Shown here: piece after piece, positions 8,623 to 15,180 of the stretch
How the letters are laid out: each line of letters starts with the position of its first letter
Position numbering within the stretch: position 1 is the stretch's first letter
Position numbers and translations under genes: made by a program
Virus record (IMG/VR): IMGVR_UViG_3300021960_000194
Span: 1 to 39,479 of that record
Length of the DNA stretch: 39,479 nucleotides
Direction: 5' to 3' (one strand)
Origin: a virus
The notes under the pieces: model-generated
What the model saw: the letters and a program-made list of their open reading frames with translations, nothing else
Told to the model about the DNA's origin: nothing
Databases searched by the model: none

Positions 8623-9105
8623 TTATTTCCGATCAAACTGGAACATTCCATGGAATGAACCCCAAAGTTGTTCATTAGTTTCTGGAGATAGACCTTTATC
8701 CATTACATGATAATATCCATTACCTAAGATGGCTTCTGTCATTAGATATGATGTCTTACCATTTTTTTCTATAAAACATTGATTGCAGTTGTTCCTTCCA
8801 TGAAATTCGTCTTTTGTATTATCATACACGAATTCGATGTCACATCCTTCAAGGTGAATATGTTTTTTACCTTCTTTTTTATAAGATTTTAGAACAACTT
8901 TTTGGTCATCTTGAGTAATTTCAACAATAGAATCCCTGTATGGATTTGTATCAATAATATACTTTTGTGTAACCGTAAATTTATTAGATGAAAGTTTTCT
9001 ATGGTTTACTTCAATTAAAGCAAATTCTCTTGGCATGTGAAATGCCTGTCTTTGATTATCAAAGTAACCTTCAAAATAAGAAATAAATTTAGATTTCAGT
9101 GTCAT
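8623..9105 (-). CDS. cpeT: CpeT/CpcT-type phycobiliprotein lyase
   Basis: A 160-aa protein with the CpeT family layout: SKFISYFEGYFDNQRQAF at the N-terminus, NPYRDSIVEI in the middle, a cysteine-containing GCDIEFVY segment, FHGRNNCNQC, and WGSFHGMFQF near the end. Host CpeT/CpcT proteins attach or handle phycoerythrobilin on phycobiliproteins. The phage copy is expected to help maintain or retune light harvesting during infection. It is shorter than host CpeT (roughly 200 aa), as in other cyanophages. I chose the ATG at 9105 rather than a TTG three codons upstream. Neighbours are a 2OG oxygenase upstream and tRNA-Thr downstream. Confidence 0.85.
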   Translation of the reverse strand: MTLKSKFISYFEGYFDNQRQAFHMPREFALIEVNHRKLSSNKFTVTQKYIIDTNPYRDSIVEITQDDQKVVLKSYKKEGKKHIHLEGCDIEFVYDNTKDEFHGRNNCNQCFIEKNGKTSYLMTEAILGNGYYHVMDKGLSPETNEQLWGSFHGMFQFDRK

Positions 9106-9124
9106 CACAATCAATGATTTGATT

Positions 9125-9132
9125 TATTTATT
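9125..9132 (-). promoter_or_regulatory. Weak candidate late promoter (AATAAATA)
   Basis: AATAAATA on the minus strand at the end of the oxygenase gene, 20 bases before the cpeT ATG. The region is A/T-rich, so a chance match is plausible. Confidence 0.25.
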
Positions 9133-9683
9133 CAGGTTTCTTCTACAACAATATCATAAACAATTGACATTCTTTCTTTGTTTGATGGTAATGCACAATG
9201 CGGAAGAATAGAATTAAAAATAATTAACGATCCAGTTTTAACTTCAATATTCCAAGAACTACTATTGTATTCGTTGTATTCTAAAGCATGGTGTACTGGA
9301 ACATGGGACAAAAAAGAATCTGCAAATGGAACATAAAAATGTATTCTTCCATCTTCGGACTTGGGATAATAAACTACAGAAAGAAAGCTATCCCTATGTG
9401 CGTGAGTAACAGAAATATCTTTATTTAAATTATGATTTACCCATACTCTTTTTATTTTTGTTTTTAGGTTATTAACGTTTGGATTTGAAATAATTTTGTC
9501 TAGTATTTTTTGAGTTTGTTCTAGAACTATAGAGTTTAGACAAGATAATTCTACATCAGTTTTTTGTACTTGTCTATCTTTGTTGTTAACATTTTGTTTT
9601 ACATATTCACACAAAGGATCATTATCCATTCCCTTTAATTTTAGGGTTGACACACCAATAGAAAATAAAGTTCTAGTGAACAT
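9132..9683 (-). CDS. 2OG-Fe(II) oxygenase-like protein
   Basis: A 183-aa protein with the pattern of the short phage and marine bacterial 2-oxoglutarate/Fe(II) oxygenases (TIGR02466-like): VTHAHRDSFLSVVYYP at residues 92-107 supplies the first metal ligands (H94, H96), a beta-rich middle follows, and GSLIIFNSILPH at 151-162 gives the distal His (H162), with R171 placed to bind 2-oxoglutarate. The substrate is unknown; such enzymes hydroxylate proteins, nucleobases or small molecules. It lies between tRNA-Leu and cpeT in the island. Its A/T-rich sequence contrasts with the more G/C-rich small genes just upstream, suggesting separate acquisition. Confidence 0.72.
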   Translation of the reverse strand: MFTRTLFSIGVSTLKLKGMDNDPLCEYVKQNVNNKDRQVQKTDVELSCLNSIVLEQTQKILDKIISNPNVNNLKTKIKRVWVNHNLNKDISVTHAHRDSFLSVVYYPKSEDGRIHFYVPFADSFLSHVPVHHALEYNEYNSSSWNIEVKTGSLIIFNSILPHCALPSNKERMSIVYDIVVEET

Positions 9684-9703
9684 AATTGATTTTTTTTATT
9701 TTA

Positions 9704-9787
9704 TAGGACGAGGGGGACTTGAACCCCCACGGGAATACTCCCAACAGATTTTAAGTCTGGTGCGTCTACCACTTCCGCCACCGTCCC
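9704..9787 (-). tRNA. tRNA-Leu(UAA)
   Basis: An 84-nt class II tRNA with a long variable arm. Acceptor GGGACGG pairs with TCGTCCT (G-U at the ends) and the discriminator is A. The D-region has GGTAGACGC, the anticodon loop CTTAAAA gives anticodon TAA (9751-9753), and the T-arm is GGGGG-TTCAAGT-CCCCC. CCA is not encoded. It reads UUA, a common leucine codon in A/T-rich phage genes. Confidence 0.93.
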
Positions 9788-9791
9788 ATAA

Positions 9792-9807
9792 AAACCTATT
9801 CAGGTTT
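9792..9807 (-). other. Hairpin before tRNA-Leu
   Basis: On the minus strand AAACCT-GAAT-AGGTTT is followed by TTA, overlapping the stop of the 51-aa gene and ending 5 bases before the tRNA. It may be a weak terminator or a processing signal for the tRNA 5' end. Confidence 0.4.
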
Positions 9808-9951
9808 ATAAGTGGGTTTGTGAAAATTACAATACTCATTAAAAGTAATTTTCATCTCTTTGTTAGACAGACCGCAATGTTGTGCAGCTTTAGGAAGATT
9901 CCACTTTGCAGTGAATAACATTTCCATTGCTTCTCGTGTTTCTGGTCGCAT
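9796..9951 (-). CDS. Small hypothetical protein (possible HTH-like)
   Basis: A 51-aa protein starting at ATG 9951. The segment WNLPKAAQHCGLSNKEMKI resembles a short helix-turn-helix of the kind that reads as 'plan ahead, recognise, bind' in small phage regulators, but it is too short to assign. It is the last of nine small genes, 1 base after the 49-aa gene upstream and just before tRNA-Leu. The island promoter about 2 kb upstream probably drives it. Confidence 0.6.
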   Translation of the reverse strand: MRPETREAMEMLFTAKWNLPKAAQHCGLSNKEMKITFNEYCNFHKPTYKPE

Positions 9952-9952
9952 A

Positions 9953-10102
9953 TTAGAATGGTACGATTTGAAGTTCTTGTGCGTTTAGTTCGTATTTAAC
10001 GTAGGATTCCCACCTCATTGCGTCTTCTATATTGTAGAAGACGACTTCATGTTTGGCAAGACCTTTCTTTTTGGGTTTGAGGTATTGAACTTTATACTTC
10101 AT
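9953..10102 (-). CDS. Small basic hypothetical protein
   Basis: A 49-aa protein with a basic N-terminus (KPKKKG) and a core HEVVFYNIEDAMRWESYV that could form one beta-strand and one helix. Function unknown. Its ATG overlaps the stop of the upstream gene (ATGA), implying coupled translation. A perfect 9-bp hairpin lies inside its coding sequence. Confidence 0.65.
   Translation of the reverse strand: MKYKVQYLKPKKKGLAKHEVVFYNIEDAMRWESYVKYELNAQELQIVPF
10021..10043 (-). other. Perfect intragenic hairpin
   Basis: CGTCTTCTA and TAGAAGACG form a perfect 9-bp stem around the 5-base loop TATTG (CAATA in the minus-strand transcript), inside the 49-aa gene at 9953-10102. There is no T-tract. It could affect mRNA stability or be a by-product of codon choice. 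Confidence 0.5.
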
Positions 10103-10248
10103 TGTTTTTTAAAAGTCTTGAGGTAGTTTTCAATTGCATTGATGAAGTCTTCTTCCTTCCAGTTGTTGAACATTCTTTCTTGTGGGTCGTTTTCGTCCCA
10201 CTCGATTGTGAACTTGTTCTCGCAATCTTGGGTTACTTTAATAGTCAT
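10099..10248 (-). CDS. Small acidic hypothetical protein
   Basis: A 49-aa acidic protein with a beta-like start (MTIKVTQD, FTIEWDENDP) and a helical end (WKEEDFINAIENYLK). Not recognised; proteins of this size and shape are common in cyanophage early regions. The start ATG at 10248 overlaps the upstream stop (TGATG), and its own stop overlaps the next start (ATGA), so the three genes look translationally coupled. Confidence 0.68.
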   Translation of the reverse strand: MTIKVTQDCENKFTIEWDENDPQERMFNNWKEEDFINAIENYLKTFKKQ

Positions 10249-10634
10249 CATTCATCAGTAAGATGATCGGCACAAGCAAGTGTATCACAAGGAGGACACT
10301 CATTCTTATATTGTAACTCATAAGGTGTGAGTGCTTCGTTCAATGCCTCCAGCACATTCTCCTTGAATGTACGATACGGAATGAAGATATCATCTTCATC
10401 AGTCTTATAATCCTGATGAGTTTCTTTGAACTGACGATCTACATCATACAGGAGATTCTGTACGATGTCATTGATGACTTCCATGTGTCCAGACGTGAGT
10501 CCGTTCCAGGATGTATTGGGGAAAAGATCATCCTTGACACGATTCAGCAGTGCTCGCTTACAATGCCACTGACTATCAAAGATTTGGGTAAATGCTTCCC
10601 AGTCGTGGTTGCTTTTGAAATGGGGGATACTCAT
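10248..10634 (-). CDS. Hypothetical early protein
   Basis: A 128-aa, mostly helical, acidic protein of unknown function. It has a DWEAF start, an extended middle with DIVQNLLYDVD, and two cysteine pairs near the end (CPPC and C at about 114-121), which could bind metal or form a redox pair. It is co-directional with, and overlaps, its neighbours by a few bases in the island operon. Confidence 0.7.
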   Translation of the reverse strand: MSIPHFKSNHDWEAFTQIFDSQWHCKRALLNRVKDDLFPNTSWNGLTSGHMEVINDIVQNLLYDVDRQFKETHQDYKTDEDDIFIPYRTFKENVLEALNEALTPYELQYKNECPPCDTLACADHLTDE

Positions 10635-10873
10635 TTGTTATTCTCACAATAAAGGAAATACTTGTACTCTGCTACTTGGTGTGGCGCGTATCTAATTATA
10701 TCACACTCTTTGTACTTATCAACCACCTCAAATGATGCAGAGTTGATTGGTTTATCACCTGAAGCAACTTTTGCTAGTACAAGCATAATAATGATGAAGA
10801 CAGCAGAGGCACCAAGAAATACACCAACACCACGGAGCAACTCTTTAAGAGCATACTTATCTTCTTCAGTCAC
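10631..10873 (-). CDS. Small single-pass membrane protein
   Basis: An 80-aa protein with a charged helical start (about 15 residues), one transmembrane helix at about residues 16-37 (GVFLGASAVFIIIMLVLAKV) and a C-terminal hydrophilic domain with two cysteines. A place in the host inner or thylakoid membrane is predicted. Function unknown. It overlaps its upstream neighbour by 8 bases and its downstream neighbour by 4. Confidence 0.72.
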   Translation of the reverse strand: MTEEDKYALKELLRGVGVFLGASAVFIIIMLVLAKVASGDKPINSASFEVVDKYKECDIIRYAPHQVAEYKYFLYCENNK

Positions 10874-11150
10874 CTTTCAACTCCATGTAATCTCTTGAGG
10901 CATAAAACAACTCATCACGCCAGTTACGGCCAGCAATATCAAATGTAAATCCCAACTTACCAAGAGAGAATAGGAATGAGAATAGTTTACCATATCCCAT
11001 AGAGATTTGAAGGTATGGAAACTCAATCCAATTACCATACTCACCAACATCAAATGACACCTGAAGTAGAGAATATTTCTTTGTAGTAAGGATCGTCATA
11101 TAATACTCCTTACCATAATCTTCACGGATGCCGAATTGAATCAGTTTCAC
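10866..11150 (-). CDS. Hypothetical early protein
   Basis: A 94-aa protein with a beta-rich core and many aromatic residues (YLQISMGYGKLFSFLF, LGFTFDI). No known motif. The repeated aromatic-glycine pattern suggests a small beta-barrel or a surface that packs against a partner. Its start overlaps the stop of the upstream 147-aa gene by one base. Confidence 0.68.
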   Translation of the reverse strand: MKLIQFGIREDYGKEYYMTILTTKKYSLLQVSFDVGEYGNWIEFPYLQISMGYGKLFSFLFSLGKLGFTFDIAGRNWRDELFYASRDYMELKGD

Positions 11151-11593
11151 TATACTACTCCGTTTGCGCTATCAAATGCATCAGAAATGTGTCCGAATTC
11201 TTCTTTGGTATAATCACCAAAGTTCTTCTCATAATGAGCATTCATCTTTGCCCATTGAGCATCACGCTCTTTGAACTCCTGGTATTTCTTGTCCAGGTCT
11301 TCATCCATGGTTAATTCATACTCTTTGCACACCTTACGTTGATCTTCCTCACGCACACAGTCATTGAATACCAATGACATAGCAGCAGAGCGAATAGATG
11401 CGGGATCCATGCCTACACATAGCATGAATTTCTCAAATAACTTGAAATACTGCTTGCAGTTAAGATCAGCAGCAGGTGCAGTGATCAGGTAATGCTCTTC
11501 AGGAATGTAATCATCATCAGTCCAAGATGATGTCCCATAGGTGGGGGTGAAGGTTGCATCGAACTTGAATTGAACTTCTGCTTCGTAGGTCAT
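11150..11593 (-). CDS. Hypothetical early protein
   Basis: A 147-aa protein. The N-terminus is beta-like (VQFKFDATFTPTYGT), the middle is helical with three cysteines (NCKQYFKLFEKFMLC, NDC), and the C-terminal part is charged and helical, probably a coiled coil (DEDLDKKYQEFKERD). No family recognised. It overlaps the upstream gene by 4 bases. Confidence 0.68.
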   Translation of the reverse strand: MTYEAEVQFKFDATFTPTYGTSSWTDDDYIPEEHYLITAPAADLNCKQYFKLFEKFMLCVGMDPASIRSAAMSLVFNDCVREEDQRKVCKEYELTMDEDLDKKYQEFKERDAQWAKMNAHYEKNFGDYTKEEFGHISDAFDSANGVV

Positions 11594-11778
11594 TTTCCCT
11601 CGTAAAATTCTATTTTAAGTTGCCAGATAAGATCGTCGAATCGTTGTTCAATCTTGGACAATCGTTCTTCAATCAAATCCATACGATATTCTTCAATGGC
11701 TTGGCGTTTAACTGAGTATGGATCAATAGTAGCCATTGTGCCTTGAAGAGAATTTAGTAGAGGTCCATCAAACATCAT
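11590..11778 (-). CDS. Small hypothetical protein with C-terminal coiled coil
   Basis: A 62-aa protein starting at tandem ATGs (11778 and 11775). The longer frame starting at 11823 is less likely because it runs deep into the upstream gene. The C-terminal 40 residues (RMDLIEERLSKIEQRFDDL) form a heptad-patterned coiled coil, suggesting oligomerisation. It overlaps the upstream gene by 11 bases. Function unknown. Confidence 0.62.
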   Translation of the reverse strand: MMFDGPLLNSLQGTMATIDPYSVKRQAIEEYRMDLIEERLSKIEQRFDDLIWQLKIEFYEGK

Positions 11779-11944
11779 CGGAATCAATCTCCCCACGAAT
11801 CTCTGCGAGTTTTGCAGTTGCAAAACACTCTACCATAGTCCAGTAGAGTTCACCACTCATAGGGAAGTTATCATCACAAAAATACTCTGCGGTGTCTTCA
11901 TGGAGTTCCCAGAGAGACTTGATGGTTTCGCGGTCAGTGATCAT
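11768..11944 (-). CDS. Small acidic hypothetical protein, first gene of the island
   Basis: A 58-aa acidic protein starting at ATG 11944, 24 bases past the -10 box of a strong sigma70-type promoter. It is the first gene of the accessory transcription unit. It is mainly helical (ETIKSLWELHEDTAEYF; LYWTMVECFATAKLAEI). Not recognised. First genes of such phage units often encode host-takeover factors, but nothing in the sequence proves this. Confidence 0.65.
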   Translation of the reverse strand: MITDRETIKSLWELHEDTAEYFCDDNFPMSGELYWTMVECFATAKLAEIRGEIDSDDV

Positions 11945-11967
11945 GGTGCGTCTTTGATTACATGGCT

Positions 11968-11996
11968 ATAATATCAAGACCCAATGGACTCGTCAA
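11968..11996 (-). promoter_or_regulatory. Strong sigma70-type (early) promoter
   Basis: On the minus strand TTGACG (11991-11996) and TATTAT (11968-11973) are separated by exactly 17 bases; each box differs from consensus by one base. It faces the nine-gene cluster and has no T4 late motif, so host RNA polymerase should read the island early. A CAATGG direct repeat flanks the -35 region. Confidence 0.75.
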
Positions 11997-12023
11997 TGGG
12001 GCTTGTGACACTTTTCCACTGTC

Positions 12024-13745
12024 CTACTCGAATTCAGATAAATCAAATCCTTCCAGTGTCGAACTATTTGTTTCCAACTCTTTTATTTCATTGTTTATTG
12101 CACCTCTACCTCTTCTGTAAGACCAAGCAGTGCTTTGTTTCCCATCTCTTATTGATCTTAGAGCTGCTGATTTAGAAATGTAATCATTAATCTTTGCCAA
12201 ATTTGTATTTTTTGTTGAATTTAATGCAGATTCTGCGGAGGAAATAGTAGAATCTGCGGAGGAACAAGTACCTCCACTTGGAGCTAAAGCACTGGATGAA
12301 GCATATGCAATACCAGCAGATACTGTGGTAACACCAGTTCCAACAATTGTTGTATATGTGTCTCCTTCACTTGCATAACTAAATGTATATCCAGTGATAC
12401 TAGTTCCTCCGATACCACCATATACTGGGATATTTAATCCAGGCCAAGACTCATTTCCTTCATAATAGAAAGCAAAACCAGCACCAACTGAGGGTTCTGG
12501 ATCTACATCTTCAATATAAGTCTTAGTTACATCAGGACTTCCATTATTAATCAAACTGATTACATGTCCATATCCAGTTTTATTGCTGTTTTTAACTAAG
12601 CCCACTTCTACAGGATTTTCTCCACTTGTGGTTGGATCAAAATTCTCTGTTGATCCAGTTTGTCTGACTACAAAGAAGTTATCATCCACAGTTCCACTTG
12701 AAGAGGTATCACTGATAAAGATCGTTGGATATGAAGTATAAATTCCAACATTAAAAATTGATTGAGATGTTGATGCTACAGCAGGCTTACTCAAAATAAT
12801 TGAAGTTGTGTCTATCTCAAAAGTAACTGCACCTCCATCAGTTCCAACACCTGAAACGGATACAGTTGTTGTACCAAATCCAACGACAACACTATCTGTA
12901 GATGTAATTCCAGTTCTCCATATAGTATCTCCAGTAGTTATACCTGAGGTTGTATTAACTCCTGTAAATGCAAGGATAGTGGATCCAAAAGCAATACTTG
13001 CACCAAAGGTTGTACTTATTCCAAGTAAAGCTGTAGATCCAAATCCTACTACTTCTGGCAATGATCCAATAGTAAAGATCGTTGGTGATTCAATGTCATC
13101 AGTTATTGTATCACCAGTTTGAATTCCAGATAAGATAGAGAATCCGTTCGCAGTAGTAGTTGGGTCTAAAACTACCATATAAGTACTTCCAATACCTACA
13201 GAAGCACTAGGAAGTTCTTTTACTGCACTTGTACCATAGTCACGATCTTTCGGTCTCTTATAATACTTTGCACCATAATAATTGATTGTTCTATACTCTG
13301 AAGCAATCTTCTCAACTTTATATGTGTTATATGTTTTACTATAAGGATTTCCGAGAGTATCGATTCCACTAACAGTTTGAGTTGAATTTAAAACCCAATG
13401 TAAATCGTTTTTGCATCCTATACTAACTCTATCTCTATAAGCATCTTGAACAGCAGTGATCTTGGTGTTAATTTCATTAATTAGTGGTGGAATTTTCTCG
13501 TCAATATTAACTACTAACTCATCATACATATCCAAATCAACATCAAGTAATAATAACAGGTCGTTGATTTGAGTGTATTGTTCCCTCTTTGATTCTAACT
13601 CTTTTTTTAATGAATCAATAATTTTTGTGGACTTTGAACTAGATCTTGATGTGCTTATTCCAAGAGCAAGTTTTAAATTATCCCCTGCACCAGAAACAAC
13701 ACCAGTTCTGGATGATTGTGCAGTAGTTCCTATTCCTGTAGCCAT
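12024..13745 (-). CDS. Virion structural protein with terminal coiled coils
   Basis: A 573-aa protein. Residues about 40-110 form a long charged coiled coil (KKELESKREQYTQI and on). The middle is a Thr/Gly/Ser-rich beta region with recurring GIST, GFGST and VGIGST motifs, typical of cyanophage fibre-like and baseplate proteins. The last 80 residues return to coiled coil. This helix-beta-helix plan fits an elongated oligomeric virion part. It is the last gene of the minus-strand tail operon and overlaps the previous stop by one base. The exact T4 counterpart is not clear. Confidence 0.75.
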   Translation of the reverse strand: MATGIGTTAQSSRTGVVSGAGDNLKLALGISTSRSSSKSTKIIDSLKKELESKREQYTQINDLLLLLDVDLDMYDELVVNIDEKIPPLINEINTKITAVQDAYRDRVSIGCKNDLHWVLNSTQTVSGIDTLGNPYSKTYNTYKVEKIASEYRTINYYGAKYYKRPKDRDYGTSAVKELPSASVGIGSTYMVVLDPTTTANGFSILSGIQTGDTITDDIESPTIFTIGSLPEVVGFGSTALLGISTTFGASIAFGSTILAFTGVNTTSGITTGDTIWRTGITSTDSVVVGFGTTTVSVSGVGTDGGAVTFEIDTTSIILSKPAVASTSQSIFNVGIYTSYPTIFISDTSSSGTVDDNFFVVRQTGSTENFDPTTSGENPVEVGLVKNSNKTGYGHVISLINNGSPDVTKTYIEDVDPEPSVGAGFAFYYEGNESWPGLNIPVYGGIGGTSITGYTFSYASEGDTYTTIVGTGVTTVSAGIAYASSSALAPSGGTCSSADSTISSAESALNSTKNTNLAKINDYISKSAALRSIRDGKQSTAWSYRRGRGAINNEIKELETNSSTLEGFDLSEFE

Positions 13746-14602
13746 TACTTATTCAACCCCAAATAATCTTGTCCTGGATAATCTTTGGCGGTTTCGCCTT
13801 CATACTCTACTATTAATTTATCTAAGTCTTTTCTTTCTGCATTAACAGTATAATAACAATTAATTGCACTACCCTCTCTATTTTTAATGATAATTTTTCT
13901 ACCCCACTCAATTTTCTCAACGAATAATTCTTGATAGGATCCAAATGGAGTCAATTGAACAGTTATAGTTTCTAAATCTACCAATTCACTCCAATAATCT
14001 GGTACATTAATAACATTACTATTTTCAAGTTTTCCGCGAAAATAGACCCCAATTTCTGGTCCCTCTAAAGATACATAACGTAAACGATAACCTTCCTTAC
14101 TTGGATGTTTAATATCAAACGATTTTGCGGGTAGAGCTTTTGCCTGAGTAATTTCTGCTCTAGTTTCGGGATTTATTCCAGTGGTTGTAGTAATATCACC
14201 AATAAATTTTGCTGCAGTACAAGTTGTGTCAACTGTAACTGTCTTAAAAACATTTACTGCAGAACCAGCATTCAATGCGGCTTTAAGATTGACACCACTA
14301 GTTGAACTTAATGCATTTCTAATTGTTGCACCATTCTTTAGTGAAAGACCCGTATAATTTCCGATCGCAGCTACATTTAGAATGCCAGTATAATTTGCAA
14401 TACCTGTTACTTGTAGAGAAATTGGACTTAATCCTGGACCTATCATGCAGTTTGCAATAGGAGTTGGTGGAAAAGCACCAATCCAAACAGGACCACCAAG
14501 AACTGTTGTTCCTGGTAATGAAGGAACTGCCGGTAAAAATGAATAATCTATTGGACCAACTACAAGTTTATCTCCAACATATGCTACTGGCGTTGCGGGC
14601 AT
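13745..14602 (-). CDS. Virion structural protein (fibre- or appendage-like)
   Basis: A 285-aa protein. The N-terminal half is Gly/Ala/Thr-rich with repeated ANYTG, GNYTG and similar motifs, resembling shaft segments. The C-terminal 130 residues form a compact beta domain (EGYRLRYVSLEGPEIGVYF, LVDLETITVQLTPFGSYQ, then IIIKN and YYTVNAERKD), which occurs as a conserved tip-like module in cyanophage structural proteins. A clear Shine-Dalgarno GGAGGTGA precedes the ATG at 14602. It lies in the hub and spike operon and is probably an appendage of the baseplate. Confidence 0.75.
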   Translation of the reverse strand: MPATPVAYVGDKLVVGPIDYSFLPAVPSLPGTTVLGGPVWIGAFPPTPIANCMIGPGLSPISLQVTGIANYTGILNVAAIGNYTGLSLKNGATIRNALSSTSGVNLKAALNAGSAVNVFKTVTVDTTCTAAKFIGDITTTTGINPETRAEITQAKALPAKSFDIKHPSKEGYRLRYVSLEGPEIGVYFRGKLENSNVINVPDYWSELVDLETITVQLTPFGSYQELFVEKIEWGRKIIIKNREGSAINCYYTVNAERKDLDKLIVEYEGETAKDYPGQDYLGLNK

Positions 14603-14616
14603 AATTCACCTCCAAA

Positions 14617-15177
14617 TTAATCAAAGAAACTCTTAAACTTTTTAACAACTCCCAATACCTGACTTAATAGTGAAGATTGTTTTTCTTCAGCAGCATTGTT
14701 AGCTGCGTTCTGAATATTTCCAGTCGATTCTACAGTTTGAGCACCAAGAGAAAAACTATTTGACATTACTGTATTCATATTTGTTCCCTTAAAACTCTGA
14801 ATCGGAGCATTAATAGAAACATGTTTTCCAGAAGTAATTGTTACCTCCGAATTTCCATCCAGTCCAACAATTCTGATGTTATTTGCTTTAATGACAATAT
14901 CACCATCTAAAGCTTCGATTTGAATATCACCCTTCTTTGCTCTTATCACTTTTGCATAATCATTCTTATCCATATTTGGATCTGTGCCAGAAAGATCATA
15001 AGAAGTTTTTAAACAGTGTTGTTTATGATCTCCATTCTCATTGAAGATTATTCCTTGTCCGTGATCAGTAAAAACGGCGTAATCAATGCCTTGTCCCGTT
15101 ATATCTTTCACACCACCAGATTTAATTATAAAACCTGGTTTTTTGTCAACATATTCTTTTTTTGGTTCGTCTGCCAT
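14617..15177 (-). CDS. Spike-like beta-helix structural protein
   Basis: A 186-aa protein directly downstream of gp5. Residues about 75-125 show regularly alternating beta-strands (IQIEALDGDIVIKANNIRI, then NSEVTITSGKHVSINAP), the pattern of the triple-stranded beta-helix of T4 gp5C and VgrG spikes. The final part is helical and charged. In T4 this helix is the C-terminus of gp5; here it may be a separate chain forming or capping the membrane-piercing spike. The role is inferred from pattern and position. Confidence 0.65.
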   Translation of the reverse strand: MADEPKKEYVDKKPGFIIKSGGVKDITGQGIDYAVFTDHGQGIIFNENGDHKQHCLKTSYDLSGTDPNMDKNDYAKVIRAKKGDIQIEALDGDIVIKANNIRIVGLDGNSEVTITSGKHVSINAPIQSFKGTNMNTVMSNSFSLGAQTVESTGNIQNAANNAAEEKQSSLLSQVLGVVKKFKSFFD

Positions 15178-15180
15178 TAG

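Noticed and set aside
9704-9712. Late promoter TATAAAATA after tRNA-Leu
   Set aside because: It has an extra A compared with the consensus and overlaps the tRNA 3' end in an A-rich stretch.
8537-9787. tRNA genes as phage or mobile-element attachment sites
   Set aside because: No integrase, no repeated tRNA ends and no second copy of the tRNA 3' part in the window.
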